DNA of 64,000 nucleotides from Gemmatimonadota bacterium (lineage in GTDB: Bacteria > Gemmatimonadota > Gemmatimonadetes > Longimicrobiales > Gaopeijiaceae), in assembly GCA_015664885.1 (NCBI GenBank), contig DQPL01000089.1, forward strand, positions 1-64,000, in the 5' to 3' direction. The number at the start of each line of letters is the position of its first letter. Positions within the stretch are counted from its first letter, which is position 1. Below are positions 1-8,274 of this stretch, piece by piece. A program made the translations under genes and the position numbers. The notes beneath the pieces were generated by a model. It did not search any database. It was not told the origin of the DNA and saw only the letters and a program-made list of their open reading frames with translations.

Positions 1-77
1 GCGAGCACCGGAGCTACGAAGGCCATCGCAAGAGCCAGCCCCGCGAACCATCCAGTGCGACCCAATACCGTCTTCAT
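1..77 (-). CDS. N-terminus of a secreted protein (partial)
   Basis: The first 25 codons of a minus-strand gene are visible and the rest lies outside the window. The ATG (CAT at 75-77) is preceded by a clear ribosome binding site (GGGAGG, about 9 bases upstream). The peptide begins MKTVLGRTGWFAGLALAM and continues with a hydrophobic stretch, which is a typical Sec signal peptide with a basic start. The gene follows ccmD in the same direction, so it may belong to the cytochrome c maturation region, but nothing visible identifies its function. Confidence 0.6.
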   Translation of the reverse strand, partial: MKTVLGRTGWFAGLALAMAFVAPVL

Positions 78-221
78 GAACAACTACCTCCCGTAAGAAC
101 AGAGCGCTCGGCCTACAGGCGTCCCGAGAGCCCATTCATCTCCAACTCGCCCGGTCTAGCTCAACGCTAGAACCGTGCCAAAGACAAACCATATGTTTAC
201 GCGAGGGAGGTCGCGTCGCAA

Positions 222-440
222 CTACTGCCCTAGCTGAGCCTCTATGCGCGCGAGGCGACGCGCAATCGACACGACCCAGCCGAGTACCATCACGATCGCG
301 ATGGCGTACGCTATGAACACGTGCCAGTACGCTCTCAGGCTTTGTGTGGCCATCTGATCACCTGGCAGTTGACCGCCCAAGTCAGATGCGACGAGCAGCA
401 GAACCACCAACGGCAACGCAACAATCCGAAGTCTTTTCAT
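222..440 (-). CDS. ccmD: CcmD-like small membrane protein
   Basis: A 72-residue protein following ccmC in the cytochrome c maturation operon. A hydrophobic N-terminal segment (residues 5-20, possibly a signal peptide) is followed by a main membrane helix at about 40-58 and then a basic tail ending RRLARIEAQLGQ. That Trp/Tyr-rich helix plus a basic, weakly coiled tail is the usual CcmD pattern. CcmD holds the CcmABC-haem-CcmE complex together and assists release of holo-CcmE. I chose the ATG at 438-440 because translation upstream of it is only a shadow of ccmC. The family is short and poorly conserved, so position in the operon is the main evidence. Confidence 0.75.
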   Translation of the reverse strand: MKRLRIVALPLVVLLLVASDLGGQLPGDQMATQSLRAYWHVFIAYAIAIVMVLGWVVSIARRLARIEAQLGQ

Positions 441-454
441 GGTCTTTATCGTGG

Positions 455-1150
455 TCAGGCGGTGGCCGCGCGCTCGCGTGCCCGCACTTCGGCGCGAAGG
501 GTCTCGAGAGCGTAGCGGAGCAAGAACAAACCAAAGAAGAGCGTCGTAAAAACCGCGAGGCTCGTCAGCAGCACGGTCAGCATGTCGCCGTCGAGCGTCG
601 GGCCCTCCGGTTTCACCACCACCGGCTGCGGATGGAGGAATTGGGGAAACCATATGACGCTCAGGTGGATGAGGGGGATGTCGAGGGCTCCTACGATCGC
701 CACCACCGCCGCGAAGCGCTTGCCCTTCTCCGGATTTTCGGTCGAGCCGCGCACCATGAAATAGCCGAGAAAGATGAACCAGAGAAGAAGCGTCAAGATC
801 AGGCGCGGCTCCCAATTCCAGTAGGTATTCCAGGCGATCGCCCCCCAGAGCGGCCCGGTGGTGAGCATGATCGTACCGAAGACCATCCCTCCCTCCGCTG
901 CGCACACCGCGGCTCGGTCCAGTCGCTCATCCCTGAGCCAGAGGTACATCCCGCTAGTGAGGGCCGCGATGCCGAAGGCGAGGAAGCACGTCCAAGCCGC
1001 CGGCACATGGATGTAGAAGATCCGCTGGGACACGCCTTGTAGCCGATCGGTCGATACCCAGAAGAACGACAGCCAGTAGACTAACAGCATGCCGACAAGG
1101 CCCAGCAACGCCAGAGCCGTCCCCGTCGAGCGTATTCCCTTTCCCGTCAT
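455..1150 (-). CDS. ccmC: Haem-handling protein CcmC
   Basis: CcmC is an inner-membrane protein that displays haem to the chaperone CcmE. The 231-residue product has about six membrane segments. It carries the tryptophan-rich periplasmic motif (WGAIAWNTYWNWEPRL, around residues 103-118) and flanking histidines (FYIHVPAAW near residue 47 and a second in DIPLIHLSVIW near 160) expected for haem binding. The start is the ATG at 1148-1150, which shares its A with the ccmB stop (TGATG). A TTG one codon upstream is possible but less likely. Together with ccmA, ccmB and ccmD it would form the ABC-driven haem release complex. Confidence 0.95.
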   Translation of the reverse strand: MTGKGIRSTGTALALLGLVGMLLVYWLSFFWVSTDRLQGVSQRIFYIHVPAAWTCFLAFGIAALTSGMYLWLRDERLDRAAVCAAEGGMVFGTIMLTTGPLWGAIAWNTYWNWEPRLILTLLLWFIFLGYFMVRGSTENPEKGKRFAAVVAIVGALDIPLIHLSVIWFPQFLHPQPVVVKPEGPTLDGDMLTVLLTSLAVFTTLFFGLFLLRYALETLRAEVRARERAATA

Positions 1151-1830
1151 CAATCCTCCACGACGAAGCGGAAGAGCACCGCACCGGCTGCTACCGCCAT
1201 GAGCACGAACGCTGCGAGCATGCGAATGTTGCCGACGACCTCGGACACGGGTCGACCCGCGAGTAACCTCTCTGTCGCTCCGGCACCGGCGACGATCATG
1301 GGCAGCAGCACCGGGAAGAGCAGGATGGGGAGGAGGGTTTCACCCATGCGCGTCCCCGACGAGACCGCAGCGAACAGCGTGCCCAGTGCGACGAACCCCA
1401 ACGTGCCCAGTGCCAGCACCAGCCCCAGCACCGCAGGACTCGTCCCTATCTCCATGCCAAAGAAGAGCATGAAGACCGCGACGATCAGAAGCGAGACGAC
1501 GTAGAGCAGAACGAAGTTGGAGAGCGTCTTCCCCAAAAAAATAGCGTCCTTGGGAACCGGACTCATCAGCACGCCGCGAAAGGCGCCGTCCTCGGACTCC
1601 AAGTGGAACGTGCGTCCTACGCCGAGTAGGCCTCCGAATACGATCGTCATCCAGATGAGCCCCGCACCAATATCCTGCGGCCGCACGGCGGTCCGGTCGA
1701 TCGAATAATTGAACAACACGGCGGAGAGCACGGCGAAGGCCCCCATGGCCACCACTCGCTCACGCGTTCGCAGCTCGAGCAGCAGGTCCTTCCATACGAT
1801 CGCGTAAATCTGACCGAGGTACGCACTCAT
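1150..1830 (-). CDS. ccmB: Haem exporter/release ABC permease CcmB
   Basis: A 226-residue polytopic membrane protein with about six hydrophobic segments, the normal CcmB length. It is the membrane subunit partnering the CcmA ATPase in remodelling the CcmC-haem-CcmE complex. The family-typical cytosolic segment after helix 2 (FHLESEDGAFRGVLMSPVP, about residues 75-93) is present. Its ATG overlaps the ccmA stop in an ATGA, and its own stop overlaps the ccmC start, so the three are very probably translationally coupled. Confidence 0.95.
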   Translation of the reverse strand: MSAYLGQIYAIVWKDLLLELRTRERVVAMGAFAVLSAVLFNYSIDRTAVRPQDIGAGLIWMTIVFGGLLGVGRTFHLESEDGAFRGVLMSPVPKDAIFLGKTLSNFVLLYVVSLLIVAVFMLFFGMEIGTSPAVLGLVLALGTLGFVALGTLFAAVSSGTRMGETLLPILLFPVLLPMIVAGAGATERLLAGRPVSEVVGNIRMLAAFVLMAVAAGAVLFRFVVED

Positions 1831-2597
1831 GCGCGCCCCTCCACCACCCGGTGGTACAACCGTTCGAAATCCGCCACGTCCACGTCCTCGCGGCTGCCCT
1901 TCCAGGCGAAGTGCCCACGCACCTGGATCGCCAACTGGGTGGCCAGCGCGATGCCCTCTCCGAGATTGTGGGTGACCATGACGACGGTGCGCCGCCCGTC
2001 CTTGAGCCCGGTAAGCACGCCGCGCAGGACGGCCGCTGCAGATGGATCCAAACCGGTGTACGGTTCATCCAGAAGCACGACGTCCGGATCGTGCAGCAGT
2101 GCCCTCGCGAGCGCGAGTCTCTGGCGCATGCCGTGCGAGAGCTGGCCCACGAAAGAATTGGAGCGGTCCCCGAGGTTCACGTCGGCCAGCCGTTCCGGAA
2201 TCCTGCGATCGAGGTCCCTCAGCCCATACAGCCGGCCGTAAAAGCGCAGGTTTTCCTCGACGGTGAGCTGGGCGTACAAGAAGCCCTGGTGTGACAACAC
2301 GCCGACGTCATGCCGCCAATCGACCCCGCCGAAGTCGAGCCGAGTGCCGTTGACGAATACGTCTCCTCGGGTGGGACGGAGCGCACCCGAAAGCAGTCCG
2401 AGCAGTGTCGACTTGCCAGCGCCATTCGGTCCGAAAACCGTCAGGAATTCTCCCCGCTGCAACGAGATGTCGATACCCGCAACGGCTGTCACCGGGCCGT
2501 ACTCTCGTACGATGCCTCGAGCCTCCAACGCCGGCGCGGCGGTCGCGGACTCGGGCGACTCTGATGCAGGGGCCCTTGCGACTCCGACGCCGCTCAC
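1827..2597 (-). CDS. ccmA: Haem release ABC transporter ATPase CcmA
   Basis: Cytoplasmic ATPase of the CcmAB complex that powers release of haem-loaded CcmE. Visible motifs are Walker A GPNGAGKST (residues 56-64), a degenerate signature QLSHGMRQR (152-160) and Walker B VVLLDEP (173-179) with a following D-loop. The start chosen is the GTG at 2595-2597, which overlaps the stop of the preceding gene as GTGA and follows a GAGG. A longer reading frame upstream only reads through that gene. This gives 256 residues with a short Ala-rich N-terminal extension before the ABC domain. Confidence 0.93.
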   Translation of the reverse strand: MSGVGVARAPASESPESATAAPALEARGIVREYGPVTAVAGIDISLQRGEFLTVFGPNGAGKSTLLGLLSGALRPTRGDVFVNGTRLDFGGVDWRHDVGVLSHQGFLYAQLTVEENLRFYGRLYGLRDLDRRIPERLADVNLGDRSNSFVGQLSHGMRQRLALARALLHDPDVVLLDEPYTGLDPSAAAVLRGVLTGLKDGRRTVVMVTHNLGEGIALATQLAIQVRGHFAWKGSREDVDVADFERLYHRVVEGRA

Positions 2598-3028
2598 CCC
2601 GCCGCCTCGGCGGCAACCGCCTGCCCACACGATGCACAGAACCGAGATCCGACTTCGTTGGAGAAACCGCAAGCATCGCAGACGGAGCCCGCGCCGAGCC
2701 CTGCCCTGATGGCGGCAATCTCGGCCTCGAGCTCGTCCTCGTCGGCCCCTGCCCCGCTCTGAGCCTGCTCGTCTGCCTCCAGCGCTGCCAAAGCCTCGGC
2801 GGTGAGCTCGGCCTTGAGGGATCGATAGTCGTGCTCGTCGAGCTTTTCAGCGAGGAAGTCGTATTCGACATCACGCAGAGCGAGCAACGCGACGCGCTTA
2901 CGAGCTTCGGTGTCCGTCAGCTCGAATTCGTCGCGCTCCAGGGATGCATGCAGGCCCTTCACCACCGGCTGCAGGATGAAGAGGACCACGGCCAACGCAA
3001 CGAGCGAAGCGCCGATGAACAGGGTCAT
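2594..3028 (-). CDS. CcmI-like membrane protein with C-terminal zinc ribbon
   Basis: A 144-residue protein between ccmF and ccmA. A single N-terminal membrane helix (residues 3-22) is followed by a helical region (about 35-90) containing LRDVEYDFLAEKLDEHDY. This resembles the segment after the first helix of CcmI/CycH, the subunit that presents apocytochrome c. The C-terminus holds four cysteines as CDAC...CASC (C117, C120, C131, C134), a zinc-ribbon arrangement not present in classical CcmI. The ATG at 3026-3028 lies one base after the ccmF stop. The CcmI resemblance and the zinc ribbon are read from the sequence; a role in apocytochrome handling is inference from context. Confidence 0.7.
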   Translation of the reverse strand: MTLFIGASLVALAVVLFILQPVVKGLHASLERDEFELTDTEARKRVALLALRDVEYDFLAEKLDEHDYRSLKAELTAEALAALEADEQAQSGAGADEDELEAEIAAIRAGLGAGSVCDACGFSNEVGSRFCASCGQAVAAEAAG

Positions 3029-3029
3029 G

Positions 3030-5093
3030 TCAGTCCGCTGCGCCCGCCATTGCCGGCTCGGCTGCGGCGTCAGACCTGGCCTCAAGCGCCACCCGGCGGC
3101 GGTCGACGCTGGGCCAGAGCGCGACGAACGTACCGATCGCCAACATGAGGCCTCCGAACCAGATCCAGCCAACGAACGGCTTGATGAGGACCTGGAGGTC
3201 GATACCTTGCGCGTTCGCGTCGGCGTTCACCGCCCCCTCCATGTCGTCCAACGCCGACAGGATCAAGTACAGATCCTCCCGAATGGTAGAGCGAATCGCC
3301 ACCTCGGTCATGGGCAAATCACCGGTCACGTACATCCGCTTCTCGGTCGTCATGAGCGGCTTCTGCTTGCCATTCTGCTGGACGGAAACCGCCGCGATCG
3401 CCTGCCAGAGCAGGTTCCGGTCCCCCTTGCCGAGCGACACCGTCAGCCCTTCATACGTCAGCGAATAGGTGTGTCCGAACGGAGAGGTGACCTCTACTAC
3501 GTCCCCCGGCAACATGTGGAAACGCTCGTCGACGTTGTAAGCCGCCCCCGCGAACGCGAAGTAGATCATCACCATCGCCACATGCACGATGTAGCCGCCC
3601 CAACGGCGCCGATTGCGGGCCACCAAGTGCATGAACGCGAGCGCATATCCCTCGCCCTCGATGCGCGCGCGCGCGCGCGTCCCCTTCCAGAACTCGATTC
3701 CGATAATCGTGAGCACAAAGGCGCAAATGCTCCAGGTCACGAGCGCTAGCGGATGTCGGGCGCCTGAAAACCACAGCGCGGTCCCGACCGCGAGCAAGAC
3801 GCTGATCGGGATTATGAAATTCTTCCTGAGATTCCGCTTGGTAGCTCGCCGCCACGCGATTACAGGACCGATCCCCGCCAAAGCGAGCAAAACAAGACCT
3901 ATCGGGAAGTTGACCTTCTCGAAGAAGGGCGGCCCGACACTGATCTTCTCACCTGTGACCCACTCGGCTACCAGCGGAAAGATCGTTCCCCAAAACACCG
4001 CGAAGGCAAAGCCCAGCAGCATGAGATTGTTGAAGAGAAACGCCGACTCCCGAGAGAGGAAGGATTCGATCCGGTTCTCACTCTGAAGCTTGGGCAAGCG
4101 GTACAGGATCAGGACGATACAGCCAGCCAAGATCGTCCCCATGAAGCCGAGGAAGATGTAGGCGATCTTCAGCTCCTGGGCGAACGAGTGTACCGACTCG
4201 ATGAGGCCCGAGCGCGTAAGGAACGTCGCGAAGATCGTGAGCAGGAACGTCATCAGCACGAGCGACATGTTCCACACCCTCAACATGCCTCGGCTTTCCT
4301 GGATCTGGATCGAATGGAGGAAGGCCGTCGCGGTCAGCCATGGCAGTAGCGAGGCGTTCTCGACTGGATCCCAGAACCAGTATCCTCCCCAACCCAGTTC
4401 CTCATACGCCCAGCGCATCCCGAAAATGATGCCGACAGAAAGGAAGAGCCACGAGGTCAAGATCCAACGGCGGGTCAGTTGGATCCACCTTGCGTCGAGC
4501 CGGCCGTTGAGCAGCGCGGCCACCGCGAACGCGAACGGGATCGTGAACGAGGTGAAGCCCAGGTAGAGCGTGGGTGGGTGGATCGTCATCCAGTAGTTCT
4601 GGAGCTGCGGGTTCAGCCCCTGACCGTTCACAGGCGTAAACGCGAGCCTCTCGAAGGGGTTCACCTCTGCGAAGAGCAGCACGACGATGAAAAACAGTAG
4701 AACACCCTGTAGCACCCCAGCGACGTAGGGCATGAACTCGCGGTTCTTGTGGCGATTCTGGAACACGCAGATGCTCGAGAAAAAGGCGAGTATCAGCGCC
4801 CAAAAGAGCAACGAGCCACGCTGACCGGCCCAGAGACCGGTGATCTTGTAAAACAGCTCGAGTTCGCGGTTCGAGTAGCTCGCTACATACCAGTACTCGA
4901 ACTTGTCACCCAGGAACGCGGCACCGACCCCCAGTGAAGCCAGGATCAGCAGGAAGAACACCGCGTAGATCCCGCGCTCGGCGCTCAGAACGAGGTCCCC
5001 ACGCTGGGTGCGCCCCCCCATGAAGCCGAGGGCCATCCCCCATGCAGCTACGGGAAGTGCAATCCAGAGGGCGAACTCGCCGAGGATGGTCAC
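3030..5093 (-). CDS. ccmF: Cytochrome c haem lyase subunit CcmF
   Basis: Large polytopic inner-membrane protein (687 residues) of the haem lyase that attaches haem to apocytochrome c in the periplasm. The tryptophan-rich WWD motif (ELGWGGYWFWDPVENASLLPW, split around residues 231-251) and surrounding conserved loop are intact, and the length matches the family. Translation starts at the GTG at 5091-5093, which overlaps the ccmE stop as GTGA. A run of alternating G and C near 3663-3679 encodes an Arg-Ala repeat in a soluble loop. No CcmH or CcmG is visible next to it, so other subunits must lie elsewhere. Confidence 0.96.
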   Translation of the reverse strand: MTILGEFALWIALPVAAWGMALGFMGGRTQRGDLVLSAERGIYAVFFLLILASLGVGAAFLGDKFEYWYVASYSNRELELFYKITGLWAGQRGSLLFWALILAFFSSICVFQNRHKNREFMPYVAGVLQGVLLFFIVVLLFAEVNPFERLAFTPVNGQGLNPQLQNYWMTIHPPTLYLGFTSFTIPFAFAVAALLNGRLDARWIQLTRRWILTSWLFLSVGIIFGMRWAYEELGWGGYWFWDPVENASLLPWLTATAFLHSIQIQESRGMLRVWNMSLVLMTFLLTIFATFLTRSGLIESVHSFAQELKIAYIFLGFMGTILAGCIVLILYRLPKLQSENRIESFLSRESAFLFNNLMLLGFAFAVFWGTIFPLVAEWVTGEKISVGPPFFEKVNFPIGLVLLALAGIGPVIAWRRATKRNLRKNFIIPISVLLAVGTALWFSGARHPLALVTWSICAFVLTIIGIEFWKGTRARARIEGEGYALAFMHLVARNRRRWGGYIVHVAMVMIYFAFAGAAYNVDERFHMLPGDVVEVTSPFGHTYSLTYEGLTVSLGKGDRNLLWQAIAAVSVQQNGKQKPLMTTEKRMYVTGDLPMTEVAIRSTIREDLYLILSALDDMEGAVNADANAQGIDLQVLIKPFVGWIWFGGLMLAIGTFVALWPSVDRRRVALEARSDAAAEPAMAGAAD
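3663..3679 (+). repeat. Alternating GC dinucleotide tract inside ccmF
   Basis: Seventeen bases of uninterrupted alternating G and C lie within the ccmF coding region, where they encode alternating Arg and Ala. Such dinucleotide tracts can slip during replication, and loss or gain of one unit would shift the frame of ccmF. Confidence 0.8.
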
Positions 5094-5512
5094 CCGGCTA
5101 GATCCTCCGGCGAAGCTTCATACCGACTGCCGCACTTCGTCAGCATCGTCGTCGCCTCGAACACCCCATCCGCTCGCATGCGGCCCTCGAGCACGACTTC
5201 GACCTCATCCGTGAAGGTGTCCGGGAGCGCGTCACGCCACTCGACAGGGAACGTCACCGACTCGTCCACCAGGTCCATGACCAGGAAGGTGTGCAGCAGC
5301 TCACCTTGCACACGCGCATACGAGCCCTTGATGACCTGCCCACTCACCTTCACGCCGACTTCGTGGAACGTCGGATCCGCTTCGACACGCGCCATGAGCT
5401 CGACGGGCGTGAGGTAGTAGACCATCGTCTGGCTCACGCCTGTCCAGATCAGATAAGTCACCACCGCGGCGACGCCGACCAGGCCCACCATGAAACGGCC
5501 GTTCTTGTTCAT
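5090..5512 (-). CDS. ccmE: Haem chaperone CcmE, CxxxY type
   Basis: Periplasmic membrane-anchored chaperone (140 residues) that carries haem from CcmC to CcmF. An N-terminal membrane helix (residues 8-25) precedes the OB-fold beta barrel. The haem-attachment site reads CGSRY (C127, Y131), that is CxxxY rather than the HxxxY of the enterobacterial protein. Cysteine-type CcmE proteins are known from archaea and some bacteria. The ATG at 5510-5512 has an AAGGA about 10 bases upstream and is the first gene of the ccm block after a 139-base gap. That gap could hold the promoter, but I see no convincing -35/-10 pair. Confidence 0.93.
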   Translation of the reverse strand: MNKNGRFMVGLVGVAAVVTYLIWTGVSQTMVYYLTPVELMARVEADPTFHEVGVKVSGQVIKGSYARVQGELLHTFLVMDLVDESVTFPVEWRDALPDTFTDEVEVVLEGRMRADGVFEATTMLTKCGSRYEASPEDLAG

Positions 5513-5651
5513 ATCGTCGTCCTTGCCAGAGTCCTTCTAATCCGGATGCAATCTAGCCGAATGAAGAGCGTGACGACCAGTCCGGGAAATCACCTACGGA
5601 CAAGCACCGACGCCTCTCAGCCCCCGGGGAACCGTGCGCCACCGCTACGGC

Positions 5652-6149
5652 TCATCCGGCGGCGCGAAATGCGGCGGCGCGCTCCAATGCCCAATGGGCC
5701 GCCGCGCTCGGGTCCTGCAACGCCGGGAGGTCGAGATCGCTAGCGGGCGGAAGGCCCAAGGTCCCGACGTCCAGGCCCATCTTCTTCGCAAGCGCGATCT
5801 CGGAGAGCGTACCCCAAGAGCCCCCGACCGCAACGGCGACCTCCGCTCCAGCTACTACGAGCGCATTGCGCGCCTCGCCGAGACCGGTCGGAAGCGGGAC
5901 CTGAATCCACGGATTAGCGTCCTCCCCGCGAGAGCCACGTAGAATCCCGATCGTCAGGCCTCCCGCCTCTGCGGCGCCCCTCGCCGCAGCCTCCATAACG
6001 CCGCCGTACCCTCCGCACACGACGACAGCTCCAAGCTTCGCCAAAGCGTGGCCCAGCGCCTGCGCGTCCGAATACTCCGATTCGCTCGCCTGCGCCGCTC
6101 CGATGACCGCGACCCGAGGCGGACGCTCCACGCGGGCGTCCGGCGTCAC
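5652..6149 (-). CDS. SLOG/LOG-like Rossmann protein (TIGR00725-type)
   Basis: A 165-residue protein with the nucleotide-binding fold of lysine-decarboxylase-like (LOG) proteins. It starts with a beta strand (RVAVIGAAQAS), then a Gly-rich segment (VCGGYGGVMEAAARGA, about residues 45-60) and the GGSWGTLSEIALA motif near residue 110, equivalent to the GGxGTxxE nucleotide-binding motif. Relatives are annotated as TIGR00725-family or molybdenum-cofactor-carrier-like proteins; the substrate here is unknown. The GTG at 6147-6149 overlaps the glpK stop (GTGA), so the longer reading frame upstream was rejected. Confidence 0.75.
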   Translation of the reverse strand: MTPDARVERPPRVAVIGAAQASESEYSDAQALGHALAKLGAVVVCGGYGGVMEAAARGAAEAGGLTIGILRGSRGEDANPWIQVPLPTGLGEARNALVVAGAEVAVAVGGSWGTLSEIALAKKMGLDVGTLGLPPASDLDLPALQDPSAAAHWALERAAAFRAAG

Positions 6150-7642
6150 ACGTCCTGCGCCCAGCGAACGGCTGCGCGAACCGCCCGGTCCCATTGGCTG
6201 GTCAACTGGGTTCGCGCTTCTTCTCCCATGCTCGGCGCATAGCGGGTCGCACCTTCCGCCTGCACGCCCAGGAAGTCGGAGGCGCTGCGCCAAACTCCGG
6301 TGGCGATGCCCGCCAGGCCCGCAGCGCCCAGGGCGGTGGTCTCGACCAAAGCCGGGCGACGCACTGGTATGTCGAGCACGTCGGCCTGCAACTGCATGAG
6401 CCAGTCGTTCAGGGCCGCGCCGCCGTCCACGCGCAGCTCGGTCGTCTCTACGCCTGAGTCGGCCTCCATGGCAGCCAACACCTCAGCGGTTCCATACGCC
6501 ATCGCCTCGAGCGCCGCACGGACTAGGTGCTCCTTGCTCGTGCCACGCGTCAGCCCGACGAGCATTCCCCGCGCCTCGGGCTCCCAATGCGGCGCGCCGA
6601 GACCCACGAACGCGGGAACGAAGTAGACGCCGCCGTTGTCATCCAGCGCCTGGGCCATCGCCTCGGAATCGGGCGCCGCGTCGAGCAATCCCAAGCCATC
6701 TCGCAACCACTGCACCGCCGCGCCCGCGATGAACACCGACCCCTCCAACGCGTACGCGAGGCCGCCCTCGGCATCGCACGCCGCGGTCGTGAGCAGACCC
6801 CGCGTCGAAGGGACGGCTTCCGCACCGGTATTGAGCAGCAGGAAGGCACCGGTTCCGAACGTGTTCTTGGCGAGGCCGGCCTCCCAGCATCCCTGACCGA
6901 AGAGCGCCGCCTGTTGGTCACCCGCGACTCCCGCGATCGGCACCTCGATGCCCAGGTGCTCGCCAACGGACGTCCCGAAGTCACCCGCGCTGGCGCGCAC
7001 GTCGGGAAGCAGCGATTGCGGGACCCCCAGTAGCTCGAGCAGCGACGGGTCCCACGCCGCGTCGGTCAGGTGGTACAGCAACGTGCGCGAAGCATTGGTG
7101 GGGTCCGTTGCGTGCACCGCTCCGTTGGTGAGCCGCGCGATGAGCCAGCTATCGATGGTCCCGACAGCGAGCTCCCCAGCCTCCGCGCGTGCGCACAGCG
7201 CGGGATCGGAGTTGAGGAGCCACGCGATCTTGGTGCCCGTGAAGTACGGATCGAGCACGAGTCCGGTCCGGGCCTGGACATCGGCTTCGTGGCCGGCCGC
7301 TTTCAGCTCCTTGCACATCTCGGTGGTGCGGCGGTCCTGCCAAACGATGGCACGATGCAGCGGTTCGAGCGTCTCACGATCCCATAGCACGAAGGTCTCG
7401 CGTTGGTTGGTGATGCCGATCGCGATCACCTCGGCTTCTGAGGCGGCGTCCAGCGCCTCCCGGGCAACGCGACGTGTCACCTCCCAGATCTCCATGGCGT
7501 CGTGCTCGACCCATCCGGGCTGCGGGAAATGCTGGGTGAACTCAGAGTAGGAGCGCCCGAGCACCGCGCCATTCTCTCCGATGACGAGGCAGGTAGTACC
7601 GGTGGTGCCCTGGTCGATGGCCAGAACGGATGGAACGCTCAT
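6146..7642 (-). CDS. glpK: Glycerol kinase
   Basis: Cytoplasmic FGGY-family kinase converting glycerol and ATP to glycerol 3-phosphate. The phosphate-binding start (AIDQGTTGTT, residues 8-17), the NQRETFVLWDRET segment near residue 80, GDQQAALFGQ near 245 and the second ATP-binding motif DGGAALNDWLMQLQAD near 405 match GlpK closely. From the ATG at 7640-7642 (GAGAGAG upstream) the protein has 498 residues, the usual length. A TTG overlapping the maf stop would add 13 residues. No glpF or glpD is adjacent, so here it sits in a mixed housekeeping array. Confidence 0.95.
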   Translation of the reverse strand: MSVPSVLAIDQGTTGTTCLVIGENGAVLGRSYSEFTQHFPQPGWVEHDAMEIWEVTRRVAREALDAASEAEVIAIGITNQRETFVLWDRETLEPLHRAIVWQDRRTTEMCKELKAAGHEADVQARTGLVLDPYFTGTKIAWLLNSDPALCARAEAGELAVGTIDSWLIARLTNGAVHATDPTNASRTLLYHLTDAAWDPSLLELLGVPQSLLPDVRASAGDFGTSVGEHLGIEVPIAGVAGDQQAALFGQGCWEAGLAKNTFGTGAFLLLNTGAEAVPSTRGLLTTAACDAEGGLAYALEGSVFIAGAAVQWLRDGLGLLDAAPDSEAMAQALDDNGGVYFVPAFVGLGAPHWEPEARGMLVGLTRGTSKEHLVRAALEAMAYGTAEVLAAMEADSGVETTELRVDGGAALNDWLMQLQADVLDIPVRRPALVETTALGAAGLAGIATGVWRSASDFLGVQAEGATRYAPSMGEEARTQLTSQWDRAVRAAVRWAQDV

Positions 7643-7677
7643 CGCTCTCTCGGCTCCGCGTGCCGCGCGCGGCAGGT

Positions 7678-8274
7678 TCAAGTGGTAGGAGTGAGGCTCC
7701 CGAAGTCATATCGCCATCCCGCCTCGCGAAGCACGTTCACGAAGGCGTCCATCGGGAACCCCATGACCGAATAGTAGTCCCCGTCGATGCCCTCGACCAA
7801 CGCGGCGCCCATGCCCTGGATTCCGTAAGCGCCCGCCTTGTCGAGCGGCTCTCCGGTCGCGACGTAGGCGCGGGCGGCATCCTCGGAAAACGCGCGGAAT
7901 CTCACCGCGGTCTCTGAGACGCTACTGGCCACGCCGTGGGGACCGGCGAGCGCGATTCCGCTGAGAACCACATGCTCGCGACCCGCGAGCGAGATCAGCA
8001 CCTCGACCGCTGCGCGGTCGTGCTCAGGCTTGCCGAGCACACGCGTGCCGTCCAACACGACGGTATCGCCGCCGATGACCAACGCCCCCGGCTCACGCTC
8101 GGATATCACGGTCGCCTTGGCGCGCGCGAGCCGCTGTACATGTTCGGCAGGAGTCTCGCCGTCCAAGTAGGACTCATCGACATCAGCCGGCATCACGAGA
8201 TGATCAAGGCCCAGTTGGGCCAGCACGTCGCTGCGTCGGGGAGAAAGCGACGCCAGGATGAGACGTGGGGTCAT
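7678..8274 (-). CDS. maf: Maf-type nucleoside triphosphate pyrophosphatase
   Basis: A 198-residue house-cleaning enzyme that hydrolyses non-canonical or modified nucleoside triphosphates to monophosphates. The N-terminal LASLSPRRSDVLAQLG matches the SxSPRR substrate motif. The metal-binding and catalytic region VIGGDTVVLDG...LGKP (about residues 66-85) and the later GAYGIQGMGA segment near 156 are present. The ATG at 8272-8274 overlaps the dtd stop as ATGA, which fixes the start against a longer in-frame extension. Confidence 0.95.
   Translation of the reverse strand: MTPRLILASLSPRRSDVLAQLGLDHLVMPADVDESYLDGETPAEHVQRLARAKATVISEREPGALVIGGDTVVLDGTRVLGKPEHDRAAVEVLISLAGREHVVLSGIALAGPHGVASSVSETAVRFRAFSEDAARAYVATGEPLDKAGAYGIQGMGAALVEGIDGDYYSVMGFPMDAFVNVLREAGWRYDFGSLTPTT

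Noticed and set aside
151-176. Hairpin GGTCTAGC/GCTAGAACC after ccmD
   Set aside because: No T-run follows on either strand and the stem has a bulge, so a terminator call is not supported.
222-905. 227-codon frame that includes ccmD
   Set aside because: Only the last 72 codons look like a protein; the part before is out of frame with ccmC and Arg/His-rich, so the start was moved to 440.
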